A program made the translations under genes and the position numbers. 64,000 nucleotides of DNA from Bog-756 sp963829235 (lineage in GTDB: Bacteria; Actinomycetota; Acidimicrobiia; Acidimicrobiales; RAAP-2): positions 62,001-126,000 of the forward strand of contig CAWHIF010000004.1 in the NCBI GenBank assembly GCA_963829235.1, in the 5' to 3' direction. Shown here piece after piece: positions 1-7,796 of the stretch (positions are counted from its first letter, which is position 1; the number at the start of each line of letters is the position of its first letter). The notes under the pieces were generated by a model. The model saw nothing but the letters and a program-made list of their open reading frames with translations. It did no database searches and was not told the DNA's origin.

Positions 1-613
1 ACGGCGGATCCCGACGAGCCCAGTCGCGCCGGTCCATCACGGTGAGAACGCCGGCGTGGACGATCGTGAGCTGCTCCTCGCAGGCGGCGATGTCGCGGGC
101 CAGCTCCTCCAGTTCGGCCACCCCTCCGGGGAAGAGATCGGCGCGGGCGCCGCGTTTGGCCTTCTGGCTCATCACGTCCCACGCGGACGGGCCGCCGGCA
201 CCCGACGTCAGCGACCAGGCACTGTGTATGGCCTCGTTGCGCCGCCGCCGGAACTTGTTGGCGCTCCTCCTCCAGACCCTGAAGTCCGCCAGCTCGGTGG
301 TGGTGTCGTCCCCGTACGACGAGAGGAGGGACTCGATGGTCTCCCACACGTTCTCCACGCGCTGGCCGGCGACCACGGCCCGGGCCAATGCCTCATCGCG
401 GCTCCCGACCAGGCTCATGAGCACGAGCCCGGAGGCGATCTCGATGAGCGACCAGTTGGCCGCGACCCGTCCGAGGGCCCGGTGGAGCTCGTCTTCGTCG
501 CTCCCGTCCTGTTTCCCGGAATTTCCCGTGTCCGAGGATTTCGACCTGCCGGAGAAGCGGAGGACCCTGTTGCTCCCGGTGAAAGGGATGATGCTCCTGA
601 CCTGTCTCCTCAT
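1..613 (-). CDS. Unknown protein, C-terminus beyond window
   Basis: An open minus-strand frame runs from an ATG at 613 off the left edge, giving 204 codons with no stop. I do not recognise a family. The first 45 residues are basic and Ser-rich (RSIIPFTGSN, GRSKSSDTGN). A helical stretch follows (LGRVAANWSLIEIASGLVL), then a region rich in Arg, Glu and Trp (WETIESLLSS, RVWRRSANKFRRRRNEAIHS). No signal peptide or clear membrane segment is present. Third codon positions are mostly G or C, as in the neighbours, which supports coding. No convincing ribosome binding site precedes the ATG, so the start is uncertain. The next gene upstream on this strand is a secreted protein about 130 bp away. Confidence 0.55.
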   Translation of the reverse strand, partial: MRRQVRSIIPFTGSNRVLRFSGRSKSSDTGNSGKQDGSDEDELHRALGRVAANWSLIEIASGLVLMSLVGSRDEALARAVVAGQRVENVWETIESLLSSYGDDTTTELADFRVWRRSANKFRRRRNEAIHSAWSLTSGAGGPSAWDVMSQKAKRGARADLFPGGVAELEELARDIAACEEQLTIVHAGVLTVMDRRDWARRDPP

Positions 614-740
614 GGTCGCACGGCCCCGGGAGCGGGCACGCTCAGCCGTCCCCGTGGAGCGCGGTCGTGGGTGACCGCCCTGTGGCCCCCGCACCGGCGG
701 GGCCGGACACGGTCCACGACGGTTGGGCGTCCACGGTCGT

Positions 741-1241
741 TCAGATCTTGATCTTTCCCTGGTTCACGACGGCGATGGTGTGCGGGGAGGCGGTCAAGCT
801 GTAGATGCAGAGGGTGGCCTTTATCGTCCCGCCGATCATGCCGATGGTCGAGGTGCCGAGGGATCGGACGTAGCCCGCCTCGGTCACCATCCGCTCCTTC
901 GAGTACCCCTGCCGGGTCGCGCAGGTATCGCTCGAGCCCTGGTGGAGTTTGTAATCGGGGATCAAGCTGCTCCGCTTCCCGTCGGCCCAGTTGATAGCCC
1001 ACGTGGACATGACGAAGGTGCCATGGGTCGGCGACGCCCCCGCTTCGTGGGCGACCGCCCCGCTGCCCGTGCAATGGGACAGCATCTGGCTCGTTGCGCC
1101 CCCCGAGAGCGTCGAACAGGTGACCGTGAGTGGCAACTCCGCCGCGGTGGCACCACCCGGGATGACCGCGGCCGAGATCGAAGCAGCCGAAACGGCCAGC
1201 GCGGTACCGATCATGAGTCGGAAAAGAAGCTGGTGACGCAT
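741..1241 (-). CDS. Secreted protein of unknown function
   Basis: The product is 166 residues with a clear Sec signal peptide: MRHQLLFRLM, a hydrophobic Ala-rich core, then a cut near ATAAELP. The mature part is about 130 residues with four Cys (around CSTLSG, HCTGSG, DTCATRQ and LCIYSL), so two disulfides are plausible. The body looks beta-rich and ends in VVNQGKIKI. A purine-rich GGGGGG box lies 5 nt before the ATG. The gene is divergent from the redox operon that begins at 1470, and the 228-bp gap between them must hold promoters for both. I recognise no family. A periplasmic partner of that redox system is possible but rests only on position. Confidence 0.6.
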   Translation of the reverse strand: MRHQLLFRLMIGTALAVSAASISAAVIPGGATAAELPLTVTCSTLSGGATSQMLSHCTGSGAVAHEAGASPTHGTFVMSTWAINWADGKRSSLIPDYKLHQGSSDTCATRQGYSKERMVTEAGYVRSLGTSTIGMIGGTIKATLCIYSLTASPHTIAVVNQGKIKI

Positions 1242-1456
1242 GAATTCCCCCCAGGAGCCGGCTGGTGAGGTCTGCCGGCCCCGCCAACATGTCCGATTGC
1301 TGCAAGTGTATCTCCTCTCGAGCGCGTTCGGCGTCGGGAATTCCGCAACCGGAGTGCATCGACCGGTCCCGGTGTCGCCTCACCGACACGGTACTGACAC
1401 GGCCCGTTCTACCGAAATTCTTAACCTCGCGTCATGTCCATGTCAGGTTCGGTCCG

Positions 1457-1462
1457 TAACCT
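1457..1462 (+). promoter_or_regulatory. Putative -10 box (TAACCT) of the redox operon
   Basis: TAACCT ends 7 nt before the ATG at 1470. This fits the actinobacterial TANNNT -10 consensus and predicts a leaderless transcript whose first codon is that ATG. No good -35 is visible, which is common for such promoters. The box supports 1470 over the upstream in-frame ATG at 1434. Confidence 0.4.
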
Positions 1463-1469
1463 GATCGGC

Positions 1470-1844
1470 ATGAACACCGACCGTCAGCCCCGGGCATGGA
1501 CGCAACCGGCGCCCCGGGCCGACCATCGAGCTCGCAGTCAACGCGATGCCGCGCTCCGGCGCGTGAGGTCGATCACCAAGGCCATCGCGTTGGCGTCGGT
1601 GACAGCCGCGGTGGCCATCGGGATCTACGTGAGCCGGGCCGTTCCCGGGCATTCGACGGTACCGGCGAGCCCGGCCGCGGGCACCGCGGGCGTGGGCACG
1701 GACCCGGGTCCGGCATCGGGCACCGCCGCCACCACCCCGGCGGGGCCGGCTGCGGCGGCGCCGCAGCCGGGCAGCCTGTCGCCCCCGGACACCGCTCCGA
1801 CCCCGACGCAGCAGCAGGCGCCCGTGGTGAGCGGCGCAACTTGA
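1470..1844 (+). CDS. Membrane-anchored Pro/Ala-rich protein ending in flavinylation motif SGAT
   Basis: The product is 124 residues. Residues 1-36 are basic and cytoplasmic, residues 37-54 form one transmembrane helix (AIALASVTAAVAIGIYV), and the remaining 70 are a low-complexity Pro/Ala/Thr/Gly tether outside the membrane. The protein ends exactly in APVVSGAT. S-G-A-T is the acceptor motif that ApbE-type transferases flavinylate on Thr in NqrC and RnfG, and apbE starts inside this gene's stop codon. I infer a minimal covalent FMN carrier without a folded FMN-binding domain. This is a prediction: no other part resembles a known domain, and the last Thr could be the acceptor only if ApbE accepts a C-terminal site. 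A -10-like TAACCT supports the start. Confidence 0.65.
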   Translation: MNTDRQPRAWTQPAPRADHRARSQRDAALRRVRSITKAIALASVTAAVAIGIYVSRAVPGHSTVPASPAAGTAGVGTDPGPASGTAATTPAGPAAAAPQPGSLSPPDTAPTPTQQQAPVVSGAT

Positions 1845-2845
1845 GCGCGACCGCCGTCGGGGTGGGCCGGCGCCCGCGTCTCGGGGTCTACCGGTCGGAG
1901 GTGTGGTCGACCAGGGTGGACCTCGTGGTGACCGACCGGTACAGGGTGGTGGCTGCCACCGGGCTGCTCCACGCGGAGCTCGCACGCGTGGAGGCGGTGG
2001 CCAGCAGGTTCCGTCCGGACTCCGAGGTCAACAAGCTGCACGCCGCGGCCGCTTCGGGGAGACCGATTCCCGTCAGTGCCGACCTGCTCGAGTCGGTGAC
2101 CATCGCCCTGCGTGCCGCGCGCCTGACGAACGGTGCGGTCGATCCGACCGTCGGTGCTGCCATGTGCCGCATCGGCTACGACCGCGATTTCTCCGCCGTG
2201 ATGCAGGGGGTGCCCGGCGACCTTCCGGAGCCGGACCCGGTCACCGGATGGAGATCGGTGTCCGTCGATGCCGAGCGGTCGACGGTGGCGCTGCCGGCCG
2301 GTGTCGTGCTCGACCTCGGGGCCACGGCCAAGGCCTGGGCCGCCGACCTGGCCGCCACCTCGATCGCCTCACGCCTGCACTGCGGCGTCCTCGTGTCGCT
2401 GGGTGGGGACATCGCCGTGCGTGGGCCGGCTCCCGAGGGCGGTTTCGGCATCGGCATCGCCGACGTCTGCGGTGACACCGGGGCGCCGGTGACCGTGGCC
2501 GTTACCTCGGGGGGTCTGGCCACGTCTGGGATCGGAAAGCGCCACTGGACGGTCGGCGGACTCCCGGTGCACCACCTGATCGACCCCGCCACCGGCTCGC
2601 CGGCGCGAACCCCGTGGAAGACCGTGTCGGTGGCCGCCGGGTCCTGCGTCGACGCCAACACGGCATCGACGGCGGCGATGGTCATGGGCCGGTCGGCGGT
2701 CACGTGGCTCGAGGACCAGCGTCTCCCGTCCCGGCTCGTCGGGCTGGACGGCACCACGCTCGCCGTCGGTGGCTGGCCGGACGGGTCCGTCGGCGCTGTC
2801 CGTGCCGCCCATCGACCGTCGCCGTCCGTGGGATCGCGGCGATGA
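1841..2845 (+). CDS. apbE: FAD:protein FMN transferase (ApbE/Ftp)
   Basis: This enzyme moves FMN from FAD onto a Thr of target proteins through a phosphoester bond, outside the cytoplasmic membrane. From the TTG at 1841 the product is 334 residues, normal for the family. Family features visible are DSEVNKL near residue 61, DLGATAKAWA at 158-167, VSLGGD at 185-190, HHLIDPATG at 244-252 and DANTAS at 271-276. The start is either TTG 1841, which overlaps the previous stop as TTGA, or GTG 1862; coupling favours the first. No signal peptide or lipobox follows either start, unlike many exported ApbE proteins, so either the N-terminus lies elsewhere or the protein acts in the cytoplasm. It lies between a candidate substrate and the heme membrane protein. 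Confidence 0.9.
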   Translation: MSATAVGVGRRPRLGVYRSEVWSTRVDLVVTDRYRVVAATGLLHAELARVEAVASRFRPDSEVNKLHAAAASGRPIPVSADLLESVTIALRAARLTNGAVDPTVGAAMCRIGYDRDFSAVMQGVPGDLPEPDPVTGWRSVSVDAERSTVALPAGVVLDLGATAKAWAADLAATSIASRLHCGVLVSLGGDIAVRGPAPEGGFGIGIADVCGDTGAPVTVAVTSGGLATSGIGKRHWTVGGLPVHHLIDPATGSPARTPWKTVSVAAGSCVDANTASTAAMVMGRSAVTWLEDQRLPSRLVGLDGTTLAVGGWPDGSVGAVRAAHRPSPSVGSRR

Positions 2846-3954
2846 GTCCCGCCGTCCTCCAGTTGGCCACGGCCACGGGCGGCAAGGCGCTGTGGTACCT
2901 CACCCGGGCCACCGGCGTCGTGGCACTGGTCCTGCTGACGGTCAGCGTGGTGATGGGCGTGGTGGCCGCCGTCGGTTGGGCAACCGAACGGTGGCCCCGC
3001 TTCCTCTCCCAGAGCGTCCACCGCAACGTCTCGCTGTTCTGCATCGGATTCGTCGCCCTCCACGTGGTCACGACGGTCAGCGACGGGTATGTCCCCATCG
3101 GGTTCGCCAGCGCATTCCTCCCCTTCCACACGCCGTACCGGCCGATCTGGATCGGGCTCGGGGCGCTCGGGTTCGACCTTCTGCTGGTCGTGCTCGTCAC
3201 CAGCGCCCTCCGGCACCGAATCGGCTACTCGTCCTGGCGGTTCGTCCACTGGTTGGCCTACCTGTGCTGGCCGATCGCCGTCTTCCACAGCCTGGGGAGC
3301 GGTTCGGACGCATCGCTCCCCTTCGTCCTGGGCATCGACGCGGTGTGCGGGGTGGCCGTGCTGGCTGCCGTGGCCTGCCGTCTGGCCACCGGCCGGACAT
3401 TCCCGACCGGACGCAGGGCGGCCGGCGCAGCCGGAGTGGTGGTGGCGCTGACCGGCATGGTCGTGTTCGCGGCCGTTGGTCCGCTGCGACCGGGCTGGTC
3501 GCATCGTGCGGGAACCTCGCAGGCGTTGTTGGCCCAGCTGGCCCAGAGGTACGCCGTGCCCACCGGCGGTGGCCCGGCGGCAACGCCGGTGGGCCACCGC
3601 ACGGCCGCGGTGCCCTCGACTCCGTTCACCTACGGACTCAGCGGATCGGTGTCGACCACGGCTCCGGATGCGCAGGGAGTGGTGCAGGCAACCTTGACCA
3701 TGCAGCTGCAGGACGCGTCGTCCACTCCCCTGGTCGTGGTCCTGGACGGCGTGGCCGACCAGGGTGGGGGCATCGCCATGTCTTCGGGCTCGGTGACCTT
3801 CGGTGGGTACCACGGGCCGGTGACGTCACTCAGCGGGAACACGATCGGGGCTTCGGTGGCGACGCCGAACCCGCAGGCCTTGACGATGACCGTCGACATC
3901 GATCAGAACGCGAACACGGTGTCCGGCTCAGTGACCGGAGTGGCAGGCCGATGA
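2842..3954 (+). CDS. Ferric-reductase-like transmembrane heme b protein
   Basis: The product is 370 residues. The first 215 hold about six transmembrane helices of the ferric reductase-like fold. Two His pairs spaced 13-14 residues apart (H60/H74 and H136/H149) fit the bis-heme ligands that carry electrons across the membrane. The last 150 residues are a Gly/Ser/Thr-rich, probably beta-sandwich domain outside the membrane (FTYGLSGSVS to VTGVAGR). The cytoplasmic NADPH/FAD domain of true ferric reductases is absent, so electrons probably come from the soluble flavoprotein and ferredoxin encoded next. ATG 2842 overlaps the apbE stop as ATGA. The electron acceptor cannot be told from sequence. 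Confidence 0.8.
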   Translation: MSPAVLQLATATGGKALWYLTRATGVVALVLLTVSVVMGVVAAVGWATERWPRFLSQSVHRNVSLFCIGFVALHVVTTVSDGYVPIGFASAFLPFHTPYRPIWIGLGALGFDLLLVVLVTSALRHRIGYSSWRFVHWLAYLCWPIAVFHSLGSGSDASLPFVLGIDAVCGVAVLAAVACRLATGRTFPTGRRAAGAAGVVVALTGMVVFAAVGPLRPGWSHRAGTSQALLAQLAQRYAVPTGGGPAATPVGHRTAAVPSTPFTYGLSGSVSTTAPDAQGVVQATLTMQLQDASSTPLVVVLDGVADQGGGIAMSSGSVTFGGYHGPVTSLSGNTIGASVATPNPQALTMTVDIDQNANTVSGSVTGVAGR

Positions 3955-5288
3955 GATCCGCCGAGGGCGGTGTCTCCATCCGGCCGACGGGCGCGACGGG
4001 CGATCGCTCGGTCACCCCGCCCCCGGGGCCGGATCGGTTGCTGAGCAGGATCGGCGAGCCCGGGGTGCCCGTGGGTCTCGACCAGCATCTCGCCACCTGG
4101 GGCCCCCTCCCCGCCTGGAAGGGATCGAGCTTCATCGACGAGCTGGACCGCAGCGGGCTGCGGGGGCACGGCGGCGGGTGGTTCCCGGTCGGGACCAAGT
4201 GGCGATCGGTACGCGGCACCGGCTTCAAGCGAGCGGTGGTCGTGGCCAACGGGGCCGAGGGAGAGCCGGCCAGCGGCAAGGACCGGTTCCTGCTCCGCCA
4301 ACTTCCCCACCTCATCCTCGACGGCGCCGTGCTGGCGGCATCGAGCGTCGGGGCCTCCCGGGTCCTCGTGCACGTGCCGCCGGCGTGCGCCTCCGCCATG
4401 GACCGGGCCATCGGTGAGCGGAGGCGCCGCGGACTGGATCACTGCTCCGTCGACGTCCTGATCGCCCCCGACCGGTTCCTGGCCGGCCAGGAGTCGGCCG
4501 TGGTCAACACGGCCAACGGCCGCTCCCCGGGCATTCCTTCGTTCGTGACGCTTCGTTCGGTCCGGGAGTCGGGAGTCGGCGGTCGTCCGACGTTGGTTCA
4601 GAACGTGGAATCGCTGGCCCACGCATCGCTGGTCGCCCGGTTCGGTGCGGACTGGTTCCGCCGGATCGGAACCGAGGCGTCGCCCGGCACCGCGCTCTTG
4701 ACCGTCGTGGGGCGGTGGCCAGATCCGCGGATCGTCGAAGCACCGCTCGGCACCCGACTGGCCGAGACGCTCTCCCTCGGATCCGATGGCACCCCGCCGG
4801 TTCAGGGTGTGCTGCTCGGCGGTTACGGCGGTGGCTGGGTGACCACGGCCGAAGCCTGGTCCATGCCCCTGACCGAAGAAGCCGCCCGGAGCCACGGTTC
4901 CTCGATCGGGCCGGGGGTCGTCGTTCTGCTCCCGGCCGGTGTCTGCCCCCTGCTCGAGGTGAGCCGGGTTGTCCGGTACCTCGCAGCGGAACGTGCGGGC
5001 CAGTGCGGGCCCTGCATCAACGGACTCGATGCCCTGACCACGACCATGGACCTCCTGGCCGTGCAACCGGCCTCACTCCGCGGCGGCATCTCGGCCGTGC
5101 CGGCGCTGTGCGGGCTGATCGAAGGCCGCGGTGCCTGCCGCCACCCGGATGGCGCGGCCCGGTTCGTCCGGACGGCATTGCGGGTGTTCGGAGATCATGC
5201 GGCGCTCCACCTGCAACGGGGCCCGTGCCACACGACTGCGCCTCCGTTCCTCATGATCCCGCCGGGCCGACAGGTGCCGTCGCGGTGA
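3951..5288 (+). CDS. NuoF-like NADH dehydrogenase flavoprotein
   Basis: The 445-residue product is a relative of complex I subunit NuoF and likely oxidises NAD(P)H with bound FMN. The flavin/NADH site is seen as GLRGHGGGWFPVGTKW at 69-84 and NGAEGEP at 100-106. The C-terminal iron-sulfur region has C352 and C355 (GQCGPC), C387 (ALCGL) and C396 (RGACR). NuoF normally has CxxCxxC plus a distant Cys; here the first Cys position is Ala349, so C396 may substitute. An SLBB-like part lies between. It overlaps both neighbours by 4 nt, which points to a fixed-stoichiometry module. It is not part of a nuo operon, as no other nuo gene is nearby. Confidence 0.85.
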   Translation: MRSAEGGVSIRPTGATGDRSVTPPPGPDRLLSRIGEPGVPVGLDQHLATWGPLPAWKGSSFIDELDRSGLRGHGGGWFPVGTKWRSVRGTGFKRAVVVANGAEGEPASGKDRFLLRQLPHLILDGAVLAASSVGASRVLVHVPPACASAMDRAIGERRRRGLDHCSVDVLIAPDRFLAGQESAVVNTANGRSPGIPSFVTLRSVRESGVGGRPTLVQNVESLAHASLVARFGADWFRRIGTEASPGTALLTVVGRWPDPRIVEAPLGTRLAETLSLGSDGTPPVQGVLLGGYGGGWVTTAEAWSMPLTEEAARSHGSSIGPGVVVLLPAGVCPLLEVSRVVRYLAAERAGQCGPCINGLDALTTTMDLLAVQPASLRGGISAVPALCGLIEGRGACRHPDGAARFVRTALRVFGDHAALHLQRGPCHTTAPPFLMIPPGRQVPSR

Positions 5289-5500
5289 GCGACATCCGAT
5301 ACGAGGTGGTCGTCGACCCCACCGCCTGCGACGGAAAAGGGATCTGCGCCGAACTGCTGCCCGAGCGGGTCCGCCTCGACCCCTGGGGCTTCCCGGTCAT
5401 CGACACCGAGGGCGTACCACCCCATCTGATCGAGCACGCCCAGCGGGCGGTCTCCAGCTGTCCCCGTCTGGCGCTGACCCTGGTCAAGCGCAGCCGCTAG
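5285..5500 (+). CDS. Single-cluster [3Fe-4S]-type ferredoxin
   Basis: The 71-residue product has three conserved Cys: C15 and C21 in DPTACDGKGIC and C59 followed by Pro (SSCPRLAL). The middle Cys of the usual CxxCxxC is Gly, the pattern of actinobacterial 3Fe-4S ferredoxins that often serve P450s. Here it likely passes electrons between the NuoF-like protein and the membrane heme protein. GTG 5285 overlaps the upstream stop as GTGA. It is the last gene of the redox operon. Confidence 0.85.
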   Translation: MSDIRYEVVVDPTACDGKGICAELLPERVRLDPWGFPVIDTEGVPPHLIEHAQRAVSSCPRLALTLVKRSR

Positions 5501-5598
5501 CTGTATCCGGGCACGACTGAGCGGTTGAGGAGGGCGGTCGCCGTCGGCACCACCCGCGCCTGGGCGTCCGCCGTCATCAAGTCGTCATCATTTGTCGG

Positions 5599-5604
5599 TA
5601 CCGT
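5599..5604 (+). promoter_or_regulatory. Putative -10 box (TACCGT) of two-component operon
   Basis: TACCGT ends 7 nt before the ATG at 5612, the first codon of a 12-codon leader ORF. The spacing matches a leaderless transcript. The -35 region is not recognisable. Confidence 0.35.
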
Positions 5605-5611
5605 TGGGGCG

Positions 5612-5650
5612 ATGGCACGTTCGCTCGAACCTCCGGCCGGCCCGGGATGA
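5612..5650 (+). CDS. 12-residue leader ORF coupled to response regulator
   Basis: The frame reads MARSLEPPAGPG and stop. Its TGA overlaps the response regulator ATG as ATGA, and a TACCGT -10 sits 7 nt upstream. It has no function visible in the peptide itself. The arrangement suggests that the regulator, which has no ribosome binding site of its own, is translated by reinitiation. It may be chance, because the peptide is short. Confidence 0.4.
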   Translation: MARSLEPPAGPG

Positions 5651-6315
5651 GAGTGCTCGTCGCCGAGGACGACGCTGCCCTTCGCTCCGTGCTCGATCGC
5701 GGCCTCCGGGAGAACGGGTATGTCGTGGATGCCGTCGCCGACGGCGACGCGGCCGATCTCCACCTCCGCACCTACGACTACGAGGTGGCGGTCATCGACT
5801 GGCGGATGCCCGGGCTGAGCGGACTCGAGGTCGTCGAGCAGGCCCGGCGGAGGGGTGAGCGGGTACCGGTGCTGATGTTGACGGCACGGGATTCGACCGC
5901 TGACCGGATCACCGGCCTCAACGGCGGTGCCGACGACTACCTCGTCAAGCCGTTCGAGTTCGGTGAATTGCTGGCCCGGCTGCGGGCCCTGCAACGGCGG
6001 CCGGCGCTGTCGGTCGGTGCACGTCTCCAGTGCGGCGATCTCCTCTTCGATCCTGATCTTCGCCAGGTCACCGTGAACGGCAAACCCGTCGATCTGACAT
6101 GGACAGAGACGGGGCTGCTGGAGATACTGCTCCGGCGGAGCCCCTCGGTCGTCACCCGCCGGTCGATGGCCCTCCACACCTGGGACAACGAGGCGGACGC
6201 GGTGGGGTCGAACACCATCGATGTCCATGTGGGCCGACTCCGGGCCAAGATCGCGGACAGCAACGCCAAGATCGAGACGGTCCGTGGCTCGGGGTATCGA
6301 CTGGTGTCCCGGTGA
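5647..6315 (+). CDS. OmpR-family response regulator
   Basis: The product is 222 residues. The receiver domain (1-115) has acidic residues AEDD at 6-9, phospho-acceptor Asp51 (VIDWRMPG), Thr in LTARD and Lys in LVKPFE. The winged-helix DNA-binding domain (about 125-222) ends in the typical VRGSGYRL. It overlaps or abuts the sensor kinase, so the pair forms one operon. What it regulates is unknown; the redox operon immediately upstream on the same strand, 146 bp away, is the first candidate. Confidence 0.93.
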   Translation: MRVLVAEDDAALRSVLDRGLRENGYVVDAVADGDAADLHLRTYDYEVAVIDWRMPGLSGLEVVEQARRRGERVPVLMLTARDSTADRITGLNGGADDYLVKPFEFGELLARLRALQRRPALSVGARLQCGDLLFDPDLRQVTVNGKPVDLTWTETGLLEILLRRSPSVVTRRSMALHTWDNEADAVGSNTIDVHVGRLRAKIADSNAKIETVRGSGYRLVSR

Positions 6316-6322
6316 ACGAGCC

Positions 6323-7639
6323 GTGGGCCAGGTGAACGCCGGGCGGTCCCGCCGCCTCCACGCGGCCAGGGTGGCGACGGTGGCGACGGTGGTGGTCATG
6401 GCCTGCTACGTCGTGGCCGTGCTCTCGTTGAATCTGCTCGTCGCCCGCCGCCTCACCGAACAGGCCGACGCCCGGATCGCCGTCCGCCTGTCACAGACCG
6501 CGAGGGAGACACCCGAGGCTCTTCGCGCACTGCCGGAATCGGTGACCGGGGACGACGACCTCGACGACGCGCCGATCTTCTTGTGGACCGGGACGGCATC
6601 CGGTTCGTCGACGGCACTGTCCCCCGGCTCCCCGCGGCTTCCCCACCTGACCATGACCGGTGCCCCGACCACGGTCAGCGCCGGGGGCACGCGCTTTCGC
6701 GTCGGCGCCGTCAGGTACGGATCGGGTTGGCTGATCGCCGGAGAGAGCCTGGCCCAACTGGACCGGGTCAGGAACGCCCTGCTGGCTCCCGAAATCCTGT
6801 TCGGGGTGGCACTCCTGGTCGTGGTGTACGGGGGATCCCTCGTCGTCGGTCTTCGGGCATCGGCACCGTTGGAGATCGTGCAACGGCGCCAGGCCGAGTT
6901 CACGGCCGATGCCTCCCACGAACTGCGAACGCCACTGAGCGTGATCGAGGCCGAGGTCGAGTTGTCGTTGAGCCGCCCGCGATCTCCCGAGGAGTACCGG
7001 TCGGTGCTCGGCCGGATCTCGCAGGAGGGCCACCGGCTCCGGCACATCATCGATGAGCTGTTGTGGTTGGCGCGGGCCGACGATGAGGGAACCTCTGCCC
7101 AACGCGAGCAACGCACCGACATCGCCACGGCGGTACAGGTCTGCGGCGAGCGTTTCCAACCGGTGGCCACCGGGCGCGGGGTGAACCTGGTCGTGGAGGT
7201 CGAGGGCGCGGAGCCCTATTGGATCCAGGCCAATGCGAGCTGGATCGACCGATTGGTCGGCGTGCTCGTCGACAACGCGTGCAGGTACGCGGGCACCGGG
7301 GGGTGCGTTCGTGTCGAGGTCGGAGGGAACGGCAGTCGTGTCTTCCTCCGCGTCGACGACACGGGGCCGGGGATCCCGGTTTCGCAGCGGTCGCTCGTGT
7401 TCGACCGCTTCCACCGCGGGACCGACGAACCGGGTGGCGTCGGACTCGGGCTCGCCATCGCCGACTCGGTGGTCAGGGCATCCGGTGGGACGTGGTCGGT
7501 GACGAGTGCACCGTCCGGTGGCGCACGTATGGAGGTGTCGTGGCGCAGGTCGTCGGGGCGCGGGTCGAACGGTGGGGCGATCCGACCAGGCGACGGGGCT
7601 CCCTTCGATGCCGATCGAGCCGATCCGTCGCTCTGTTGA
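6323..7639 (+). CDS. Sensor histidine kinase
   Basis: From GTG 6323 the product is 438 residues; GTG 6332, three codons later, is equally possible. It has a transmembrane helix near residues 15-40 (VATVVVMACYVVAVL), an extracytoplasmic loop of about 115 residues, and a second helix (EILFGVALLVVVYGGSLVVG). The HisKA box follows with phospho-His in SHELRTPLSV. The ATPase domain has the N box LVDNACRYAG, G1 DTGPGIP and G2 GLGLAIAD. There is no clear HAMP domain. The loop has no Cys and no named sensor fold, so the signal is unknown. It is the partner of the regulator at 5647. Confidence 0.9.
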   Translation: MGQVNAGRSRRLHAARVATVATVVVMACYVVAVLSLNLLVARRLTEQADARIAVRLSQTARETPEALRALPESVTGDDDLDDAPIFLWTGTASGSSTALSPGSPRLPHLTMTGAPTTVSAGGTRFRVGAVRYGSGWLIAGESLAQLDRVRNALLAPEILFGVALLVVVYGGSLVVGLRASAPLEIVQRRQAEFTADASHELRTPLSVIEAEVELSLSRPRSPEEYRSVLGRISQEGHRLRHIIDELLWLARADDEGTSAQREQRTDIATAVQVCGERFQPVATGRGVNLVVEVEGAEPYWIQANASWIDRLVGVLVDNACRYAGTGGCVRVEVGGNGSRVFLRVDDTGPGIPVSQRSLVFDRFHRGTDEPGGVGLGLAIADSVVRASGGTWSVTSAPSGGARMEVSWRRSSGRGSNGGAIRPGDGAPFDADRADPSLC

Positions 7640-7709
7640 CGACGGCAATGGTGAACTGAAACGGATCTTTCCCTCGAACTTCACGTAGCCGTCAGGAAGG
7701 AGGCGTACG

Positions 7710-7796
7710 GTGAAACCGATGGCCTACACCGACGACGGATCTCGACAAGTACCTGCTCGTGACGCCGCCGATCGCGCCCGACCCGGGGCACCTTGA
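7710..7796 (+). CDS. 28-residue leader ORF coupled to phosphodiester glycosidase
   Basis: A very strong Shine-Dalgarno (AGGAAGGAGG, 7694-7703) precedes GTG 7710. The frame reads VKPMAYTDDG, then Arg/Asp/Ala-rich residues, and ends ARPGAP. Its TGA overlaps the next gene's TTG as TTGA. The downstream gene has no ribosome binding site and its frame is closed by a TGA at 7760-7762, so it cannot start further upstream. I infer translational coupling through this short ORF. A functional peptide is possible but not supported by any motif. Confidence 0.6.
   Translation: MKPMAYTDDGSRQVPARDAADRARPGAP

Noticed and set aside
3601..3954. A flavinylation motif inside the ferric-reductase-like protein
   Set aside because: LSGNT and TIGAS near the end do not match S-G-A-[TS] with its usual context; only the 1470 product ends in a true SGAT.
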